50,401 nucleotides of DNA. Origin: an uncultured Bacteroides sp. (GTDB lineage: Bacteria > Bacteroidota > Bacteroidia > Bacteroidales > Bacteroidaceae). Positions 25,619 through 34,489 of this stretch are shown here, one piece after another. The notes under the pieces were generated by a model, which did not search any database, was not told where the DNA came from, and worked only from the letters and a program-made list of their open reading frames with translations. Position numbers and translations under genes: made by a program. Position 1 is the first letter of the stretch. Each line of letters starts with the position of its first letter. The DNA is taken from positions 1 to 50,401 of the forward strand of contig CALUOO010000018.1 in NCBI GenBank assembly GCA_944322345.1, read 5' to 3'.

Positions 25619-26944
25619 ATGAAATTAAAAACACTTGTGGCTGTGTTGCTCGTTTCTGCAGGAACGACTACTGTAATGGCACAGGATGATACTAATTGCA
25701 ATTCGAACAGTAGTATTTCACATGAAGCTGTACGTGCCGGAAATTTTAAGGATGCATATTTACCTTGGAAGGCTGTACTGGAAAACTGTCCGACACTACG
25801 TTATTATACATTTACTGATGGATATAAACTCCTGAAGGGTCTGATGACTCAAATTAAGGATAAAAACAACCCTGAATATCAGAAGTATTTTGATGAGTTG
25901 ATGAATACACACGATCTTCGCATTAAATATACTCCTGAGTTTCTGGCAAAGGGTACTAAGGTGTCTTCTGCCGACGAGGCTTTGGGTATCAAGGCTGTAG
26001 ATTATATAGCTTTCGCTCCGAAGATCGATGTAAATCAGGTGTATCAATGGCTCAGCCAGTCTGTTAATGCTGTGAAAGGCGAGTCACAGGCTGCAACGCT
26101 GTTCTATTTCTTGCAAATGTCATTGGAGAAGTTGAAGGCTGATCCGACTCATAAAGAGCAGTTTATTCAGGATTATCTGGCTGCTTCAGAATATACGGAA
26201 ATGGCGATTGCTGCAGAAACAAAAGAACCTGTGAAAAAACAGTTGCTTGCCATTAAGGAAAATCTGGATGCTTTGTTTGTAAATAGCGGTACTGCCGATT
26301 GCGAATCATTGCAATCTATTTATGGAACAAAAGTGGAGGAAAACAAGGCTAACTTGGAGTTCCTGAAAAAGGTGATAGACATAATGAAAATGCTGAAGTG
26401 TACAGAAAGTGAAGTTTACTTCAAGGCTTCTGCTTATGCTTACGAAATAGAAAAGACTCCGGAAGCAGCTGTAGGTTGTGCTTATATGTCTTATAAGAAA
26501 GGTGATGTTGAAACTGCTGTGAAATATTTCGATGAGGCTATCGAACTGGAACCGGATAATGCCAAGAAAGCAGAAAAAGCATATGCAGCAGCAGCTGTGC
26601 TGGCTTCGAACAAGAAACTTTCTGATGCCAGAAGCTATTGCCAGAAAGCCATTGGATTCAATAAAAACTATGGTGCTCCTTATATCCTGATTGCTAATTT
26701 ATATGCTTCCAGTCCTAATTGGAGTGACGAGGCTGCATTGAACAAATGTACATATTTCGTTATTATTGACAAGCTGCAGACTGCAAAGAGTGTTGATCCT
26801 TCTGTAGCTGAGGAAGCAAACAAATTGATCAGTACGTATTCTGCACATACTCCAGAGGCTAAAGATCTCTTTATGCTGGGTTATAAAGCCGGCGATCGCA
26901 TTACGGTTGGCGGTTGGATTGGTGAGAGTACAACGATTCGTTAA
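25619..26944 (+). CDS. Periplasmic TPR protein
   Basis: This 441-residue protein has a cleavable signal peptide (LLVSAGTTTVMAQ). The region after it has CNSNSSISHEAVRAGNFKDAYLPWKAVLENCP, a TPR-like helix pair, and further helical repeats at about 285-375, including KKGDVETAVKYFDEAIELEPDN and NKKLSDARSYCQKAIGFNKNYGAPY. The C-terminus ends KAGDRITVGGWIGESTTIR, a basic-aromatic closing segment. It probably works in the periplasm as a protein-binding scaffold. It lies 5 bases before lptC in an envelope gene series, which hints at a role in outer-membrane assembly. This is inference. Confidence 0.85.
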   Translation: MKLKTLVAVLLVSAGTTTVMAQDDTNCNSNSSISHEAVRAGNFKDAYLPWKAVLENCPTLRYYTFTDGYKLLKGLMTQIKDKNNPEYQKYFDELMNTHDLRIKYTPEFLAKGTKVSSADEALGIKAVDYIAFAPKIDVNQVYQWLSQSVNAVKGESQAATLFYFLQMSLEKLKADPTHKEQFIQDYLAASEYTEMAIAAETKEPVKKQLLAIKENLDALFVNSGTADCESLQSIYGTKVEENKANLEFLKKVIDIMKMLKCTESEVYFKASAYAYEIEKTPEAAVGCAYMSYKKGDVETAVKYFDEAIELEPDNAKKAEKAYAAAAVLASNKKLSDARSYCQKAIGFNKNYGAPYILIANLYASSPNWSDEAALNKCTYFVIIDKLQTAKSVDPSVAEEANKLISTYSAHTPEAKDLFMLGYKAGDRITVGGWIGESTTIR

Positions 26945-26949
26945 TCTTT

Positions 26950-27609
26950 ATGTCGCAAGCATACACAACTCGCTTGTCGCGAAAAAATATGGGCATAACA
27001 ATTATCCTTGGGGTAATTGTTATGCTTCTTTTATTCCCTTCCTGTGGCGGACGGAAAAATAGCATAGGGGCTGCTATCACAGAACGTGATTCGCTGCCCA
27101 TGATGCAGACCACCGGAGTGACTACATTTATTTCTGATTCGGGAGTGACGCGCTATAAAGTCATTACGGAAGAGTGGCTGGTGTATGACCGGCGTAACCC
27201 TTCGTATTGGGCTTTTGAGAAAGGTGTCTATCTGGAACAGTTTGACTCGGTGTTCAACATTGAAGCGAGCATAAAGTCTGATACAGCTTATTATTACGAC
27301 AAAACAAAGCTGTGGAAATTGATGGGGCATGTGGATATAGAAAACCGGAAGGGGGAACGTTTTAATACAGAATTGCTGTATTGGAACCAGACAACGAAGA
27401 AAATTTATACAGATAGGTTTATTCGTATTCAACAGCCCGACCGTATTATACATGCGCATGGCTTTGATTCTAATGAACAGCTGACTCAATATACCTGCCG
27501 CAATATCGACGGTATTTTTTATGTTGATGAAGATGGGGCAAATGCAGAGCCACAGGGAACAGCACCATTGGCTGAACCAGACTCTTTGCAAACGGATTCT
27601 GTAAAATAG
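26950..27609 (+). CDS. lptC: LPS export protein LptC
   Basis: This 219-residue protein belongs to the LptC/YrbK family, which forms the periplasmic bridge that takes LPS from the LptBFG transporter to LptA. An N-terminal hydrophobic segment contains a lipobox-like LLLFPSC, usual in Bacteroidetes members. The beta-jellyroll follows, with VTRYKVITEEWLVYD, WAFEKGVYLEQFD, IKSDTAYYYDKTKLWKLMGHVDIEN and GERFNTELLYWNQTTKKIYTDRFIRI. These are the strand repeats of the family. The first ATG (26950) is 5 bases after the TPR gene; MGITII at 26989 would leave a more typical leader and may be the true start. The CNNM/CorC gene follows 2 bases downstream. Confidence 0.9.
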   Translation: MSQAYTTRLSRKNMGITIILGVIVMLLLFPSCGGRKNSIGAAITERDSLPMMQTTGVTTFISDSGVTRYKVITEEWLVYDRRNPSYWAFEKGVYLEQFDSVFNIEASIKSDTAYYYDKTKLWKLMGHVDIENRKGERFNTELLYWNQTTKKIYTDRFIRIQQPDRIIHAHGFDSNEQLTQYTCRNIDGIFYVDEDGANAEPQGTAPLAEPDSLQTDSVK

Positions 27610-27611
27610 CT

Positions 27612-28868
27612 ATGGATATTTATTTATCTTTGATTATAACGATGGCTTTCTCTGCTTTCTTTTCGGGAATGGAGATAGCTTTTGTCTCTGTAGATAAGTT
27701 GCGCTTTGAGATGGAACGTAAAGATGGCATTACTTCACGTATTCTTTCTATCTTTTTCAGACATCCCAACGAATTTATCTCTACAATGTTGGTTGGTAAC
27801 AATATTGCTCTGGTTATCTATGGTATTCTGATGGCGCAGATTATTGGTGATACCATATTGGTCTCTGTTATTGAAAACCATTTCTTTGTGGTGTTGGCTC
27901 AGACTGTTATTTCTACATTGATTATTTTGGTAACCGGAGAGTTCCTTCCGAAAACGTTGTTTAAAATCAATCCTAATGTAGCCTTGAATGTGTCGGCTGT
28001 CCCTCTTTTCATTTGTTATGTAATCTTGTATCCTATCTCAAAACTTTCTTCTGGGTTATCTTATTTCTTCCTGTTCCTGTTTGGCGTGAAGGTGAATAAA
28101 GAGGTCTCTGACAAGGCTTTCGGTAAGGTCGATTTAGATTATTTTGTACAAAGTGGTATTGAAAGTGCTGATAGCGAAGAGGAACTGGATACAGAAGTGA
28201 AGATATTTCAGAATGCTCTTGATTTTTCTAATGTCAAAATACGGGATTGTATTGTCCCCCGTACAGAGATTGTTGCAATTGATTTGACAGCTTCGCTGGA
28301 TGAGCTGAAAAGCCGTTTTATAGAGTCGGGCTTGTCTAAAATAATTGTTTATGATGGGAATATCGACAATGTAGTGGGATATATTCATTCATCCGAGATG
28401 TTTCGCGATCCGGAGAATTGGCACAATAATGTGAAGACAGTTCCGATTGTGCCCGAAACTATGTCTGCCAGTAAGCTGATGAAACTGTTTATGCAGCAGA
28501 AGAAGACAATAGCTGTAGTTGTAGATGAATTTGGCGGGACTTCCGGAATTGTATCTTTGGAAGATTTGGTAGAAGAAATTTTTGGAGATATTGAGGATGA
28601 GCACGACAGTACTTCTTATGTCTGCAAACAGATTGGCGATCATGAATATGTACTTTCTGCACGGTTGGAAATAGAAAAAGTGAATGAGGCTTTTGGATTG
28701 GAGTTACCTGAATCTGATGATTATTTGACTATTGGTGGGCTGATACTGCATTATTATCAAAGTTTTCCCAAGCTCCATGAAGTGGTCAATATAGATTGCT
28801 ACCAGTTTAAAATTGTCAAGGTCACCGCTACTAAGATTGAACTGGTGCGTTTGAAAGTAGTGGAATAA
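27612..28868 (+). CDS. CNNM/CorC (GldE-like) membrane transporter
   Basis: This 418-residue protein has an N-terminal DUF21/CNNM domain of three or four membrane segments with FSGMEIAFVSVDKLRFE (about 17-33) and TGEFLPKTLFKINPN. A pair of CBS domains follows (about 200-320), with VKIRDCIVPRTEIVAID and VVDEFGGTSGIVSLEDLVEEIFGDIEDEHD, then a CorC_HlyC domain that ends the protein. Such proteins are linked to magnesium or cobalt export; a Bacteroidetes branch is the gliding protein GldE, which acts with GldD. No other gliding genes are nearby. It is 2 bases after lptC and ends the transcript before ppiD. Confidence 0.9.
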   Translation: MDIYLSLIITMAFSAFFSGMEIAFVSVDKLRFEMERKDGITSRILSIFFRHPNEFISTMLVGNNIALVIYGILMAQIIGDTILVSVIENHFFVVLAQTVISTLIILVTGEFLPKTLFKINPNVALNVSAVPLFICYVILYPISKLSSGLSYFFLFLFGVKVNKEVSDKAFGKVDLDYFVQSGIESADSEEELDTEVKIFQNALDFSNVKIRDCIVPRTEIVAIDLTASLDELKSRFIESGLSKIIVYDGNIDNVVGYIHSSEMFRDPENWHNNVKTVPIVPETMSASKLMKLFMQQKKTIAVVVDEFGGTSGIVSLEDLVEEIFGDIEDEHDSTSYVCKQIGDHEYVLSARLEIEKVNEAFGLELPESDDYLTIGGLILHYYQSFPKLHEVVNIDCYQFKIVKVTATKIELVRLKVVE

Positions 28869-28923
28869 GTTAATTGAATATGAATTTTTTTGCTAATAAA
28901 TAGATGCTTATTTGCATTTTTTG

Positions 28924-28931
28924 TATCTTCG
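28924..28931 (+). promoter_or_regulatory. -7 box of the ppiD promoter
   Basis: TATCTTCG, a TAnnTTCG variant, lies 54 bases upstream of the start codon in an AT-rich spacer. Confidence 0.4.
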
Positions 28932-28985
28932 TGCGCTAAAATAGTAATAGTAAAGAAATAATAAACATAAATCGTATTAATAAAA

Positions 28986-31124
28986 ATGGCAACATTACAA
29001 AAAATTAGGTCGAAAGGACCTTTATTGGTGGTTGTGATTGGCTTGGCTCTTTTCGCTTTTATTGCGGGAGATGCATGGCAAGTGATGCAGCCACACCAGG
29101 TACAGGATGCTGGTGAAGTAGATGGAGAGTCTATTTCTGCACAAGACTTTCAGAAAATGGTTGAAGAATATACCGAAGTGATTAAACTTTCACGTGGTAT
29201 AACTTCGCTGAATGATGAGCAAATGAGCCAGCTGCGTGATGAAGTGTGGAACAACTATGTGAATAATAAGCTGATTGAAAAAGAAGCTGAAAAACTTGGT
29301 CTTACAGTTTCTGCTGCTGAGATTCAGGATATTTTGAATGCAGGAGTACATCCTTTATTGCAGCAGACTCCTTTCCGCAATCCTCAGACAGGACGCTTTG
29401 ACAAGGATATGCTGAACAAGTTTTTGGTAGAATATGCTAAAATGGATGTAAACCAATTGCCGTCTCAGTATGCTGAGCAATATACTGCTACATATAAATT
29501 CTGGTCGTTTATTGAAAAACAGTTGGTTCAGACTCGTCTTTTACAGAAGTATCAAGCATTGGTGGCAAAGTCGCTTCTCTCTAACCCTGTAGAGGCACAA
29601 AATGCATTTGATGCAAATGCTAATCAGTATGATTTGCTGATGACTGCTATCCCTTATTCTTCTATAACAGATTCTACTCTGACTGTAAGCAATTCAGAAC
29701 TGAAAGCTTTGTATGACAAAAAGAAAGAACAATTCAAGCAATATCAGGAAAGCCGTGATATTAAATATATTGACATACAGGTAACTGCTAGCGAAGAGGA
29801 TAAAGCTGCTATCCAGAAGGAAGTAGATGAAGCAACAGCTCAACTGGCTAATGCAGACAATTATACCTCTTTTATCCGTTCTGTTGGTTCAGAGACTCCG
29901 TATGTAGATTTGTTCTATAATAAGAGTGCGTTCCCCTCTGATGTGGTAGCTCGTTTGGATTCAGTAGAAGTTGGTGCAATTTATGGACCTTACTACAATA
30001 GTGCCGACAATACAATTAATTCGTTTAAGTTGGTTGCTAAAACTACTGCTCCCGACTCTATCCAGTTCCGTCAGATTCAGGTTTATGCCGAAACTGCTGA
30101 TAAAACGAAAGCATTGGCCGATAGTATTTATGATGCATTGAAAGGTGGAGCTAATTTTACAGATTTGGCTAAGAAATATGGTCAGACAGGCGACAGCCTT
30201 TGGTTAGCTTCTGCTCAGTACGAAGGTGCATTGATTGAAGGCGATAATCTGAAGTTTATTACTGCTGTTAATAATGCAAGTGTAAATGAACTCGTTAATC
30301 TGCCGATAGGACAAATGAATGTTATTCTTCAGGTGACTGATCGGAAAGCAGTGAAAGATAAATATAAAGTGGCTGTAGTAAAACGCGAAGTTGAGTTTAG
30401 TAAAGAGACTTATAACCGTGCTTATAACGATTTCAGTCAGTTTATTGCTGCTAATCCTACAGTAGAACAGATGGCTGCTAATGCTGAAGAAGCTGGCTAT
30501 AAATTGCTCGACAGACGTGATTTGTATAGCTATGAACATACTATTGGCGGTGTGAGAGGAACTAAGGAAGCACTGAGATGGGTGTTCGAGAAGGCTGAAC
30601 CGGGTGAAGTATCTGGATTGTATGAATGTGGTGATAGCGACCATATGTTAGTGGTAGGCTTGGTTGGTGTAAATCCGGAGGGATATCGCTCCGTAAACCA
30701 AGTACAAGAGCAGTTGAAAGCTGAACTTATAAAAGATAAGAAGGCAGAAAAAATTATGGCTGACATGAAGGCTGCAAATGCAACTTCTTTGGAACAGTAT
30801 AAGGCAATGCCGGGTGCAGTGAGTGATTCGTTGAAACTGGTGACTTTCTCTGCTGCTGCATATGTTCCTGCATTGCGTGGAAATGAACCATTGGTTGGTG
30901 CTTATGCTTCTGTTGCCGAGATGAATAAAGTAAGTGCTCCTATAAAAGGTACTAATGGTGTATATGTGCTGCAAATGTATGCTAAAGATAAGATGAATGA
31001 GCAGTTTGATGCGAAAAAGGAAGAAGCTACATTGGTGAATATACATGCACGTATGGCTGGTCGTCTGATGAATGATTTGTACCTGAGGGCAAACGTGAAA
31101 GATAACCGTTATCTGTTCTTCTGA
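28986..31124 (+). CDS. ppiD: Peptidyl-prolyl isomerase, PpiD/SurA-like, membrane anchored
   Basis: This 712-residue protein has one N-terminal membrane anchor (LLVVVIGLALFAFIAGDAW, about 13-31) and a large periplasmic part. A SurA_N/PpiD-type helical chaperone domain comes first (VDGESISAQDFQKMVEEY and following). A parvulin (PPIC) domain is at about 355-465, with SIQFRQIQVYA, ADSIYDALKGGANFTDLAKKYG and LPIGQMNVILQVTDRK. A C-terminal chaperone region of PpiD type follows. It helps outer-membrane proteins leave the Sec channel and fold. The length is usual for Bacteroidetes PpiD. It is the only gene between its promoter and a strong terminator. Confidence 0.9.
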   Translation: MATLQKIRSKGPLLVVVIGLALFAFIAGDAWQVMQPHQVQDAGEVDGESISAQDFQKMVEEYTEVIKLSRGITSLNDEQMSQLRDEVWNNYVNNKLIEKEAEKLGLTVSAAEIQDILNAGVHPLLQQTPFRNPQTGRFDKDMLNKFLVEYAKMDVNQLPSQYAEQYTATYKFWSFIEKQLVQTRLLQKYQALVAKSLLSNPVEAQNAFDANANQYDLLMTAIPYSSITDSTLTVSNSELKALYDKKKEQFKQYQESRDIKYIDIQVTASEEDKAAIQKEVDEATAQLANADNYTSFIRSVGSETPYVDLFYNKSAFPSDVVARLDSVEVGAIYGPYYNSADNTINSFKLVAKTTAPDSIQFRQIQVYAETADKTKALADSIYDALKGGANFTDLAKKYGQTGDSLWLASAQYEGALIEGDNLKFITAVNNASVNELVNLPIGQMNVILQVTDRKAVKDKYKVAVVKREVEFSKETYNRAYNDFSQFIAANPTVEQMAANAEEAGYKLLDRRDLYSYEHTIGGVRGTKEALRWVFEKAEPGEVSGLYECGDSDHMLVVGLVGVNPEGYRSVNQVQEQLKAELIKDKKAEKIMADMKAANATSLEQYKAMPGAVSDSLKLVTFSAAAYVPALRGNEPLVGAYASVAEMNKVSAPIKGTNGVYVLQMYAKDKMNEQFDAKKEEATLVNIHARMAGRLMNDLYLRANVKDNRYLFF

Positions 31125-31151
31125 TTTTTCAGAACTACATAGATTTTTTTG

Positions 31152-31204
31152 AATACAGGTCATTTGGAGTAATATGACTTTCATAACTCCAGATGGCCTG
31201 TATT
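31152..31204 (+). terminator. ppiD terminator
   Basis: A 19-bp stem with two G-T pairs (31152-31170 with 31186-31204) and a 15-base loop is followed by TAATTTATTT. Confidence 0.8.
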
Positions 31205-31259
31205 TAATTTATTTATAACTTTTACAGTATTGCCTGCGTACTAATCGACTTTATTTCCT

Positions 31260-31267
31260 TACATTTG
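31260..31267 (+). promoter_or_regulatory. -7 box of the rlmN promoter
   Basis: TACATTTG matches TAnnTTTG and lies 21 bases upstream of the rlmN start. Confidence 0.55.
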
Positions 31268-31288
31268 CAATAAAATAAGAAAAATAGA

Positions 31289-32332
31289 ATGTCAAAAAGT
31301 CCCCTTTTAGGAATGACGCTTGTTGAATTGCAAGCTGTGGTGAAGAACTTGGGTATGCCGGAATTTGCAGCCAAGCAAATTGCGTCATGGATTTATGGCA
31401 AGAAAGTGACATCCATCGATGCAATGACTAATTTGTCATTGAAACATCGGGAACTGTTGAAAGAGACGTTTGAAGTAGGATGTTGTGAACCGGTAGATAA
31501 AATGTGCTCCTCTGATGGTACCGTGAAGTATCTATATCAGGTGGGTGAATCACATTTTGTGGAATCTGTTTATATTCCGGACGATGACCGTGCTACTTTG
31601 TGTGTATCTTCTCAGGTAGGTTGTAAAATGAACTGTAAGTTTTGTATGACAGGTAAACAAGGATTTACGGCTCAGCTGACCGCTAACCAGATTCTTAATC
31701 AGATACACTCATTGCCTGAACGAGATAAACTGACCAATATCGTGATGATGGGGATGGGAGAACCTCTTGATAATTTAGACGAAGTCTTGAAAGTCCTTCA
31801 TATAATGACAGCTCCTTATGGATATGCTTGGAGTCCTAAGCGCATTACTCTTTCCTCAGTTGGACTGCGTAAGGGACTGCGTCGATTTATAGAGGAAAGT
31901 GATTGTCATCTTGCCATTAGTCTGCATTCTCCTCTTCCGTTGCAACGTGCTGAGTTAATGCCTGCAGAAAGAGCCTTCTCGATTACCGACATTATTGGAC
32001 TGTTGAAAAATTATGATTTCAGTAAACAACGTCGTCTTTCATTTGAATATATTGTATTCAAGGGGGTAAATGATTCGCTTATGCATGCTAAGGAGCTGTT
32101 GAAGTTGCTTCGAGGTGTAGACTGTAGAGTGAATCTGATTCGATTCCATGCTATTCCCGGAGTCGATTTGGAAGGCGCTGATATGGAAACAATGACTCGT
32201 TTTCGTGATTACCTGACTTCACATGGATTGTTTACTACAATCCGTGCTTCCAGAGGTGAAGATATTTTTGCAGCTTGCGGCATGTTGTCTACTGCAAAAC
32301 AAGAAGAAAATTCCAATCAATATAATATATAA
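31289..32332 (+). CDS. rlmN: 23S rRNA/tRNA adenine-C2 methyltransferase RlmN
   Basis: This 347-residue radical-SAM enzyme methylates C2 of A2503 in 23S rRNA and of A37 in tRNA. The cluster motif is CKMNCKFC (CxxxCxxC), followed by MTGKQGFTAQLTANQIL. VMMGMGEPLDN is the SAM-binding GGE-type motif. LTLSSVGL-like ITLSSVGLRKGL, LAISLHS and VNLIRFHAIPG follow. A late Cys in DIFAACGML is the second catalytic cysteine that carries the methyl group. The length is typical. It opens a close-packed series with DUF4837 (10 bases) and pdxA. Confidence 0.96.
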   Translation: MSKSPLLGMTLVELQAVVKNLGMPEFAAKQIASWIYGKKVTSIDAMTNLSLKHRELLKETFEVGCCEPVDKMCSSDGTVKYLYQVGESHFVESVYIPDDDRATLCVSSQVGCKMNCKFCMTGKQGFTAQLTANQILNQIHSLPERDKLTNIVMMGMGEPLDNLDEVLKVLHIMTAPYGYAWSPKRITLSSVGLRKGLRRFIEESDCHLAISLHSPLPLQRAELMPAERAFSITDIIGLLKNYDFSKQRRLSFEYIVFKGVNDSLMHAKELLKLLRGVDCRVNLIRFHAIPGVDLEGADMETMTRFRDYLTSHGLFTTIRASRGEDIFAACGMLSTAKQEENSNQYNI

Positions 32333-32342
32333 ACCGTTCATT

Positions 32343-33380
32343 ATGAAAAAGTATGTTATTATCTATTTGAATATGCTTTTGGTGGCCTTTGTGGTCGCTT
32401 CGTGTTCTTTAAAAGGAGGACCAACCTCTAGTGGGCGTGCATATGAATTGTTAGTGGTAGCAGATGATGTTTGGGAACGTCCGGCTGGCCGTGCTTTGTA
32501 TAATGTCCTTGATTCGGATGTACCGGGACTACCTCAGTCGGAACCATCTTTCCGTATCATGAGTACTTCTCCGAAGAACTTTGATTCGACTTTAAAGCTG
32601 GTTCGTAATATTATTATTGTTGATATTAAGAATATCTATTCTAAAGGTTCATTTAAATTTGCGAGAGATCTTTATTCTTCTCCACAAATCATATTGACTA
32701 TTCAAGCTCCGGATGAAGAGGTTTTTGAGAAATTTGTGACGGAAAATAAGCAGATTATTATCGACTTCTTTACTCGTGCTGAAATGAATCGTCAGATAGT
32801 GACTTTGGAGAAAAAGCATAATAGCTTTATATCTCAGCGTGTTGACAGCCTTTTTGGATGTAAGATTTGGATTCCGAGAGAGTTGGGAAGGTATAAAACT
32901 GGTATCGATTTCTTTTGGGCATCTACAGATCGTGGAGCAGCCGACCAAAATTTCGTGATGTATTCATATCCTTATACTGACAAAAATACTTTTACGAAGG
33001 AATTTTTTGTACATAAGAGAGATTCTGTAATGAAGGCCAATATTCCGGGATATAAAGAAGGTGTATATATGGCTACTGATACGCTATTGACCGATGTAAA
33101 ACCAATCAGCGTACATAAAAAATATGCTATGGAAGCTCGTGGGTTATGGCGTATGGAAGGTGACTTTATGGGCGGTCCTTTTGTGTCACATTCTCGTGTT
33201 GATGAAGTGAATCAACGGGTGATTACAGCTGAGGTATTTATATATTCGCCAGAGAAAATGAAGAGGAATCTGCTCCGACAAATGGAAGCATCGTTGTATA
33301 CTTTGCAACTTCCGGGTGAATTGCAAGAAAAAGAAATACCTTTGGGAGTGATAAAAGAGACAGAACAAATAAAAAAATGA
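32343..33380 (+). CDS. DUF4837-family lipoprotein
   Basis: This 345-residue protein starts at 32343 (MKKYVII); the longer frame from 32223 overlaps rlmN. It has a signal peptide and lipobox (VVASC). The mature protein starts YELLVVADDVWERPAGRAL and has a repeated layout, with LKLVRNIIIVDIKN and PQIILTIQAPDEEVFEKFV early and ARGLWRMEGDFMGGPFVSHSRVDEVNQRVITAEVFIYSPEKMKRNLLRQMEA late, as in the Bacteroidetes family DUF4837. It is probably an outer-membrane or periplasmic lipoprotein of unknown role. It is sandwiched between rlmN and pdxA, with spacings of 10 and 4 bases. Confidence 0.88.
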   Translation: MKKYVIIYLNMLLVAFVVASCSLKGGPTSSGRAYELLVVADDVWERPAGRALYNVLDSDVPGLPQSEPSFRIMSTSPKNFDSTLKLVRNIIIVDIKNIYSKGSFKFARDLYSSPQIILTIQAPDEEVFEKFVTENKQIIIDFFTRAEMNRQIVTLEKKHNSFISQRVDSLFGCKIWIPRELGRYKTGIDFFWASTDRGAADQNFVMYSYPYTDKNTFTKEFFVHKRDSVMKANIPGYKEGVYMATDTLLTDVKPISVHKKYAMEARGLWRMEGDFMGGPFVSHSRVDEVNQRVITAEVFIYSPEKMKRNLLRQMEASLYTLQLPGELQEKEIPLGVIKETEQIKK

Positions 33381-33384
33381 CAAA

Positions 33385-34482
33385 ATGGAAGGAGATAAAA
33401 TAAGAATCGGTATTACACAAGGAGATATTAACGGTGTAGGATATGAAGTAATCTTGAAAACGTTCGCCGATCCGGTGATGTTCGATTTGTGTACTCCGAT
33501 TATTTATGGTTCACCCAAGGTGGCTGCTTATCATCGTAAGGCATTGGATTTACCTACTAATTTTAGTATCATTAATTCGGCTTCCGAGGCAGTGAATGAC
33601 CGTTTAAGTGTTGTAAATTGTACGGATGATGAAGTTAAAGTGGAATTTTCTAAACCTGATCCGGAATCGGGAAAGGCTGCTTTAGGGGCGTTGGAGCGGG
33701 CAGTAGAGGAATATCGTGCAGGGCTGATTGACGTCATTGTTACGGCTCCGATTAACAAGCATACTATTCATTCAGATAGCTTTTCTTTTCCCGGACATAC
33801 GGAATACATTGAGGAACGCTTGGGCAATGGCTCCAAATCGTTGATGATCCTGATGAAGAATGATTTCCGTATGGCTTTGGTAACCACTCATATCCCAGTC
33901 AGAGAAATTGCAACGAGCATTACCAAAGAGTTGATAAAAGAAAAGCTGGCTATTTTTCATGATTGCCTGAAAAGAGATTTTGGTATTGGTGCACCTCGTA
34001 TAGCTGTTTTAGCTTTAAATCCTCATGCTGGTGATGGAGGATTGTTAGGAATGGAGGAACAGGAAATTATTATTCCAGCAATGAAAGAAATGACCGAACA
34101 GGGTGTTTTATGTTATGGTCCTTATGCTGCTGACGGCTTTATGGGATCAGGAAACTATGCTCATTTTGACGGTATATTGGCAATGTATCATGATCAGGGA
34201 TTGGCTCCGTTCAAGGCATTGGCTATGGATGATGGAGTAAATTATACCGCAGGATTACCTGTTGTTCGTACATCTCCGGCTCATGGAACTGCTTATGATA
34301 TAGCAGGAAAAGGCATAGCAAGTGAGGACTCATTCCGTCAGGCTGTATATTTGGCAATAGATATATTCCGTAACCGTATGCGTGAGAAGATGATACACTC
34401 TAACCCTCTCAAGAAGCAGTATTACGAAAAACGGGATGATAGTGATAAATTGAAGTTGGATACTATAGAAGAGGAGAATTAA
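33385..34482 (+). CDS. pdxA: 4-hydroxythreonine-4-phosphate dehydrogenase
   Basis: This 365-residue enzyme oxidises 4-phosphohydroxy-L-threonine in pyridoxal-phosphate synthesis (the DXP-dependent route). The motifs are GITQGDINGVGYEVILK at the N-terminus, TAPINKHTIHSDSFSFPGHTEYIEERLG with the first metal His, LNPHAGDGGLLGMEE, AMYHDQGLAPFKAL with the second His, and VVRTSPAHGTAYDIAGKGIAS with the third. A C-terminal tail of about 20 charged residues extends beyond the usual fold. It is 4 bases after the DUF4837 gene and 7 bases before the sigma-54 activator gene. Confidence 0.96.
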   Translation: MEGDKIRIGITQGDINGVGYEVILKTFADPVMFDLCTPIIYGSPKVAAYHRKALDLPTNFSIINSASEAVNDRLSVVNCTDDEVKVEFSKPDPESGKAALGALERAVEEYRAGLIDVIVTAPINKHTIHSDSFSFPGHTEYIEERLGNGSKSLMILMKNDFRMALVTTHIPVREIATSITKELIKEKLAIFHDCLKRDFGIGAPRIAVLALNPHAGDGGLLGMEEQEIIIPAMKEMTEQGVLCYGPYAADGFMGSGNYAHFDGILAMYHDQGLAPFKALAMDDGVNYTAGLPVVRTSPAHGTAYDIAGKGIASEDSFRQAVYLAIDIFRNRMREKMIHSNPLKKQYYEKRDDSDKLKLDTIEEEN

Positions 34483-34489
34483 ACTTCTA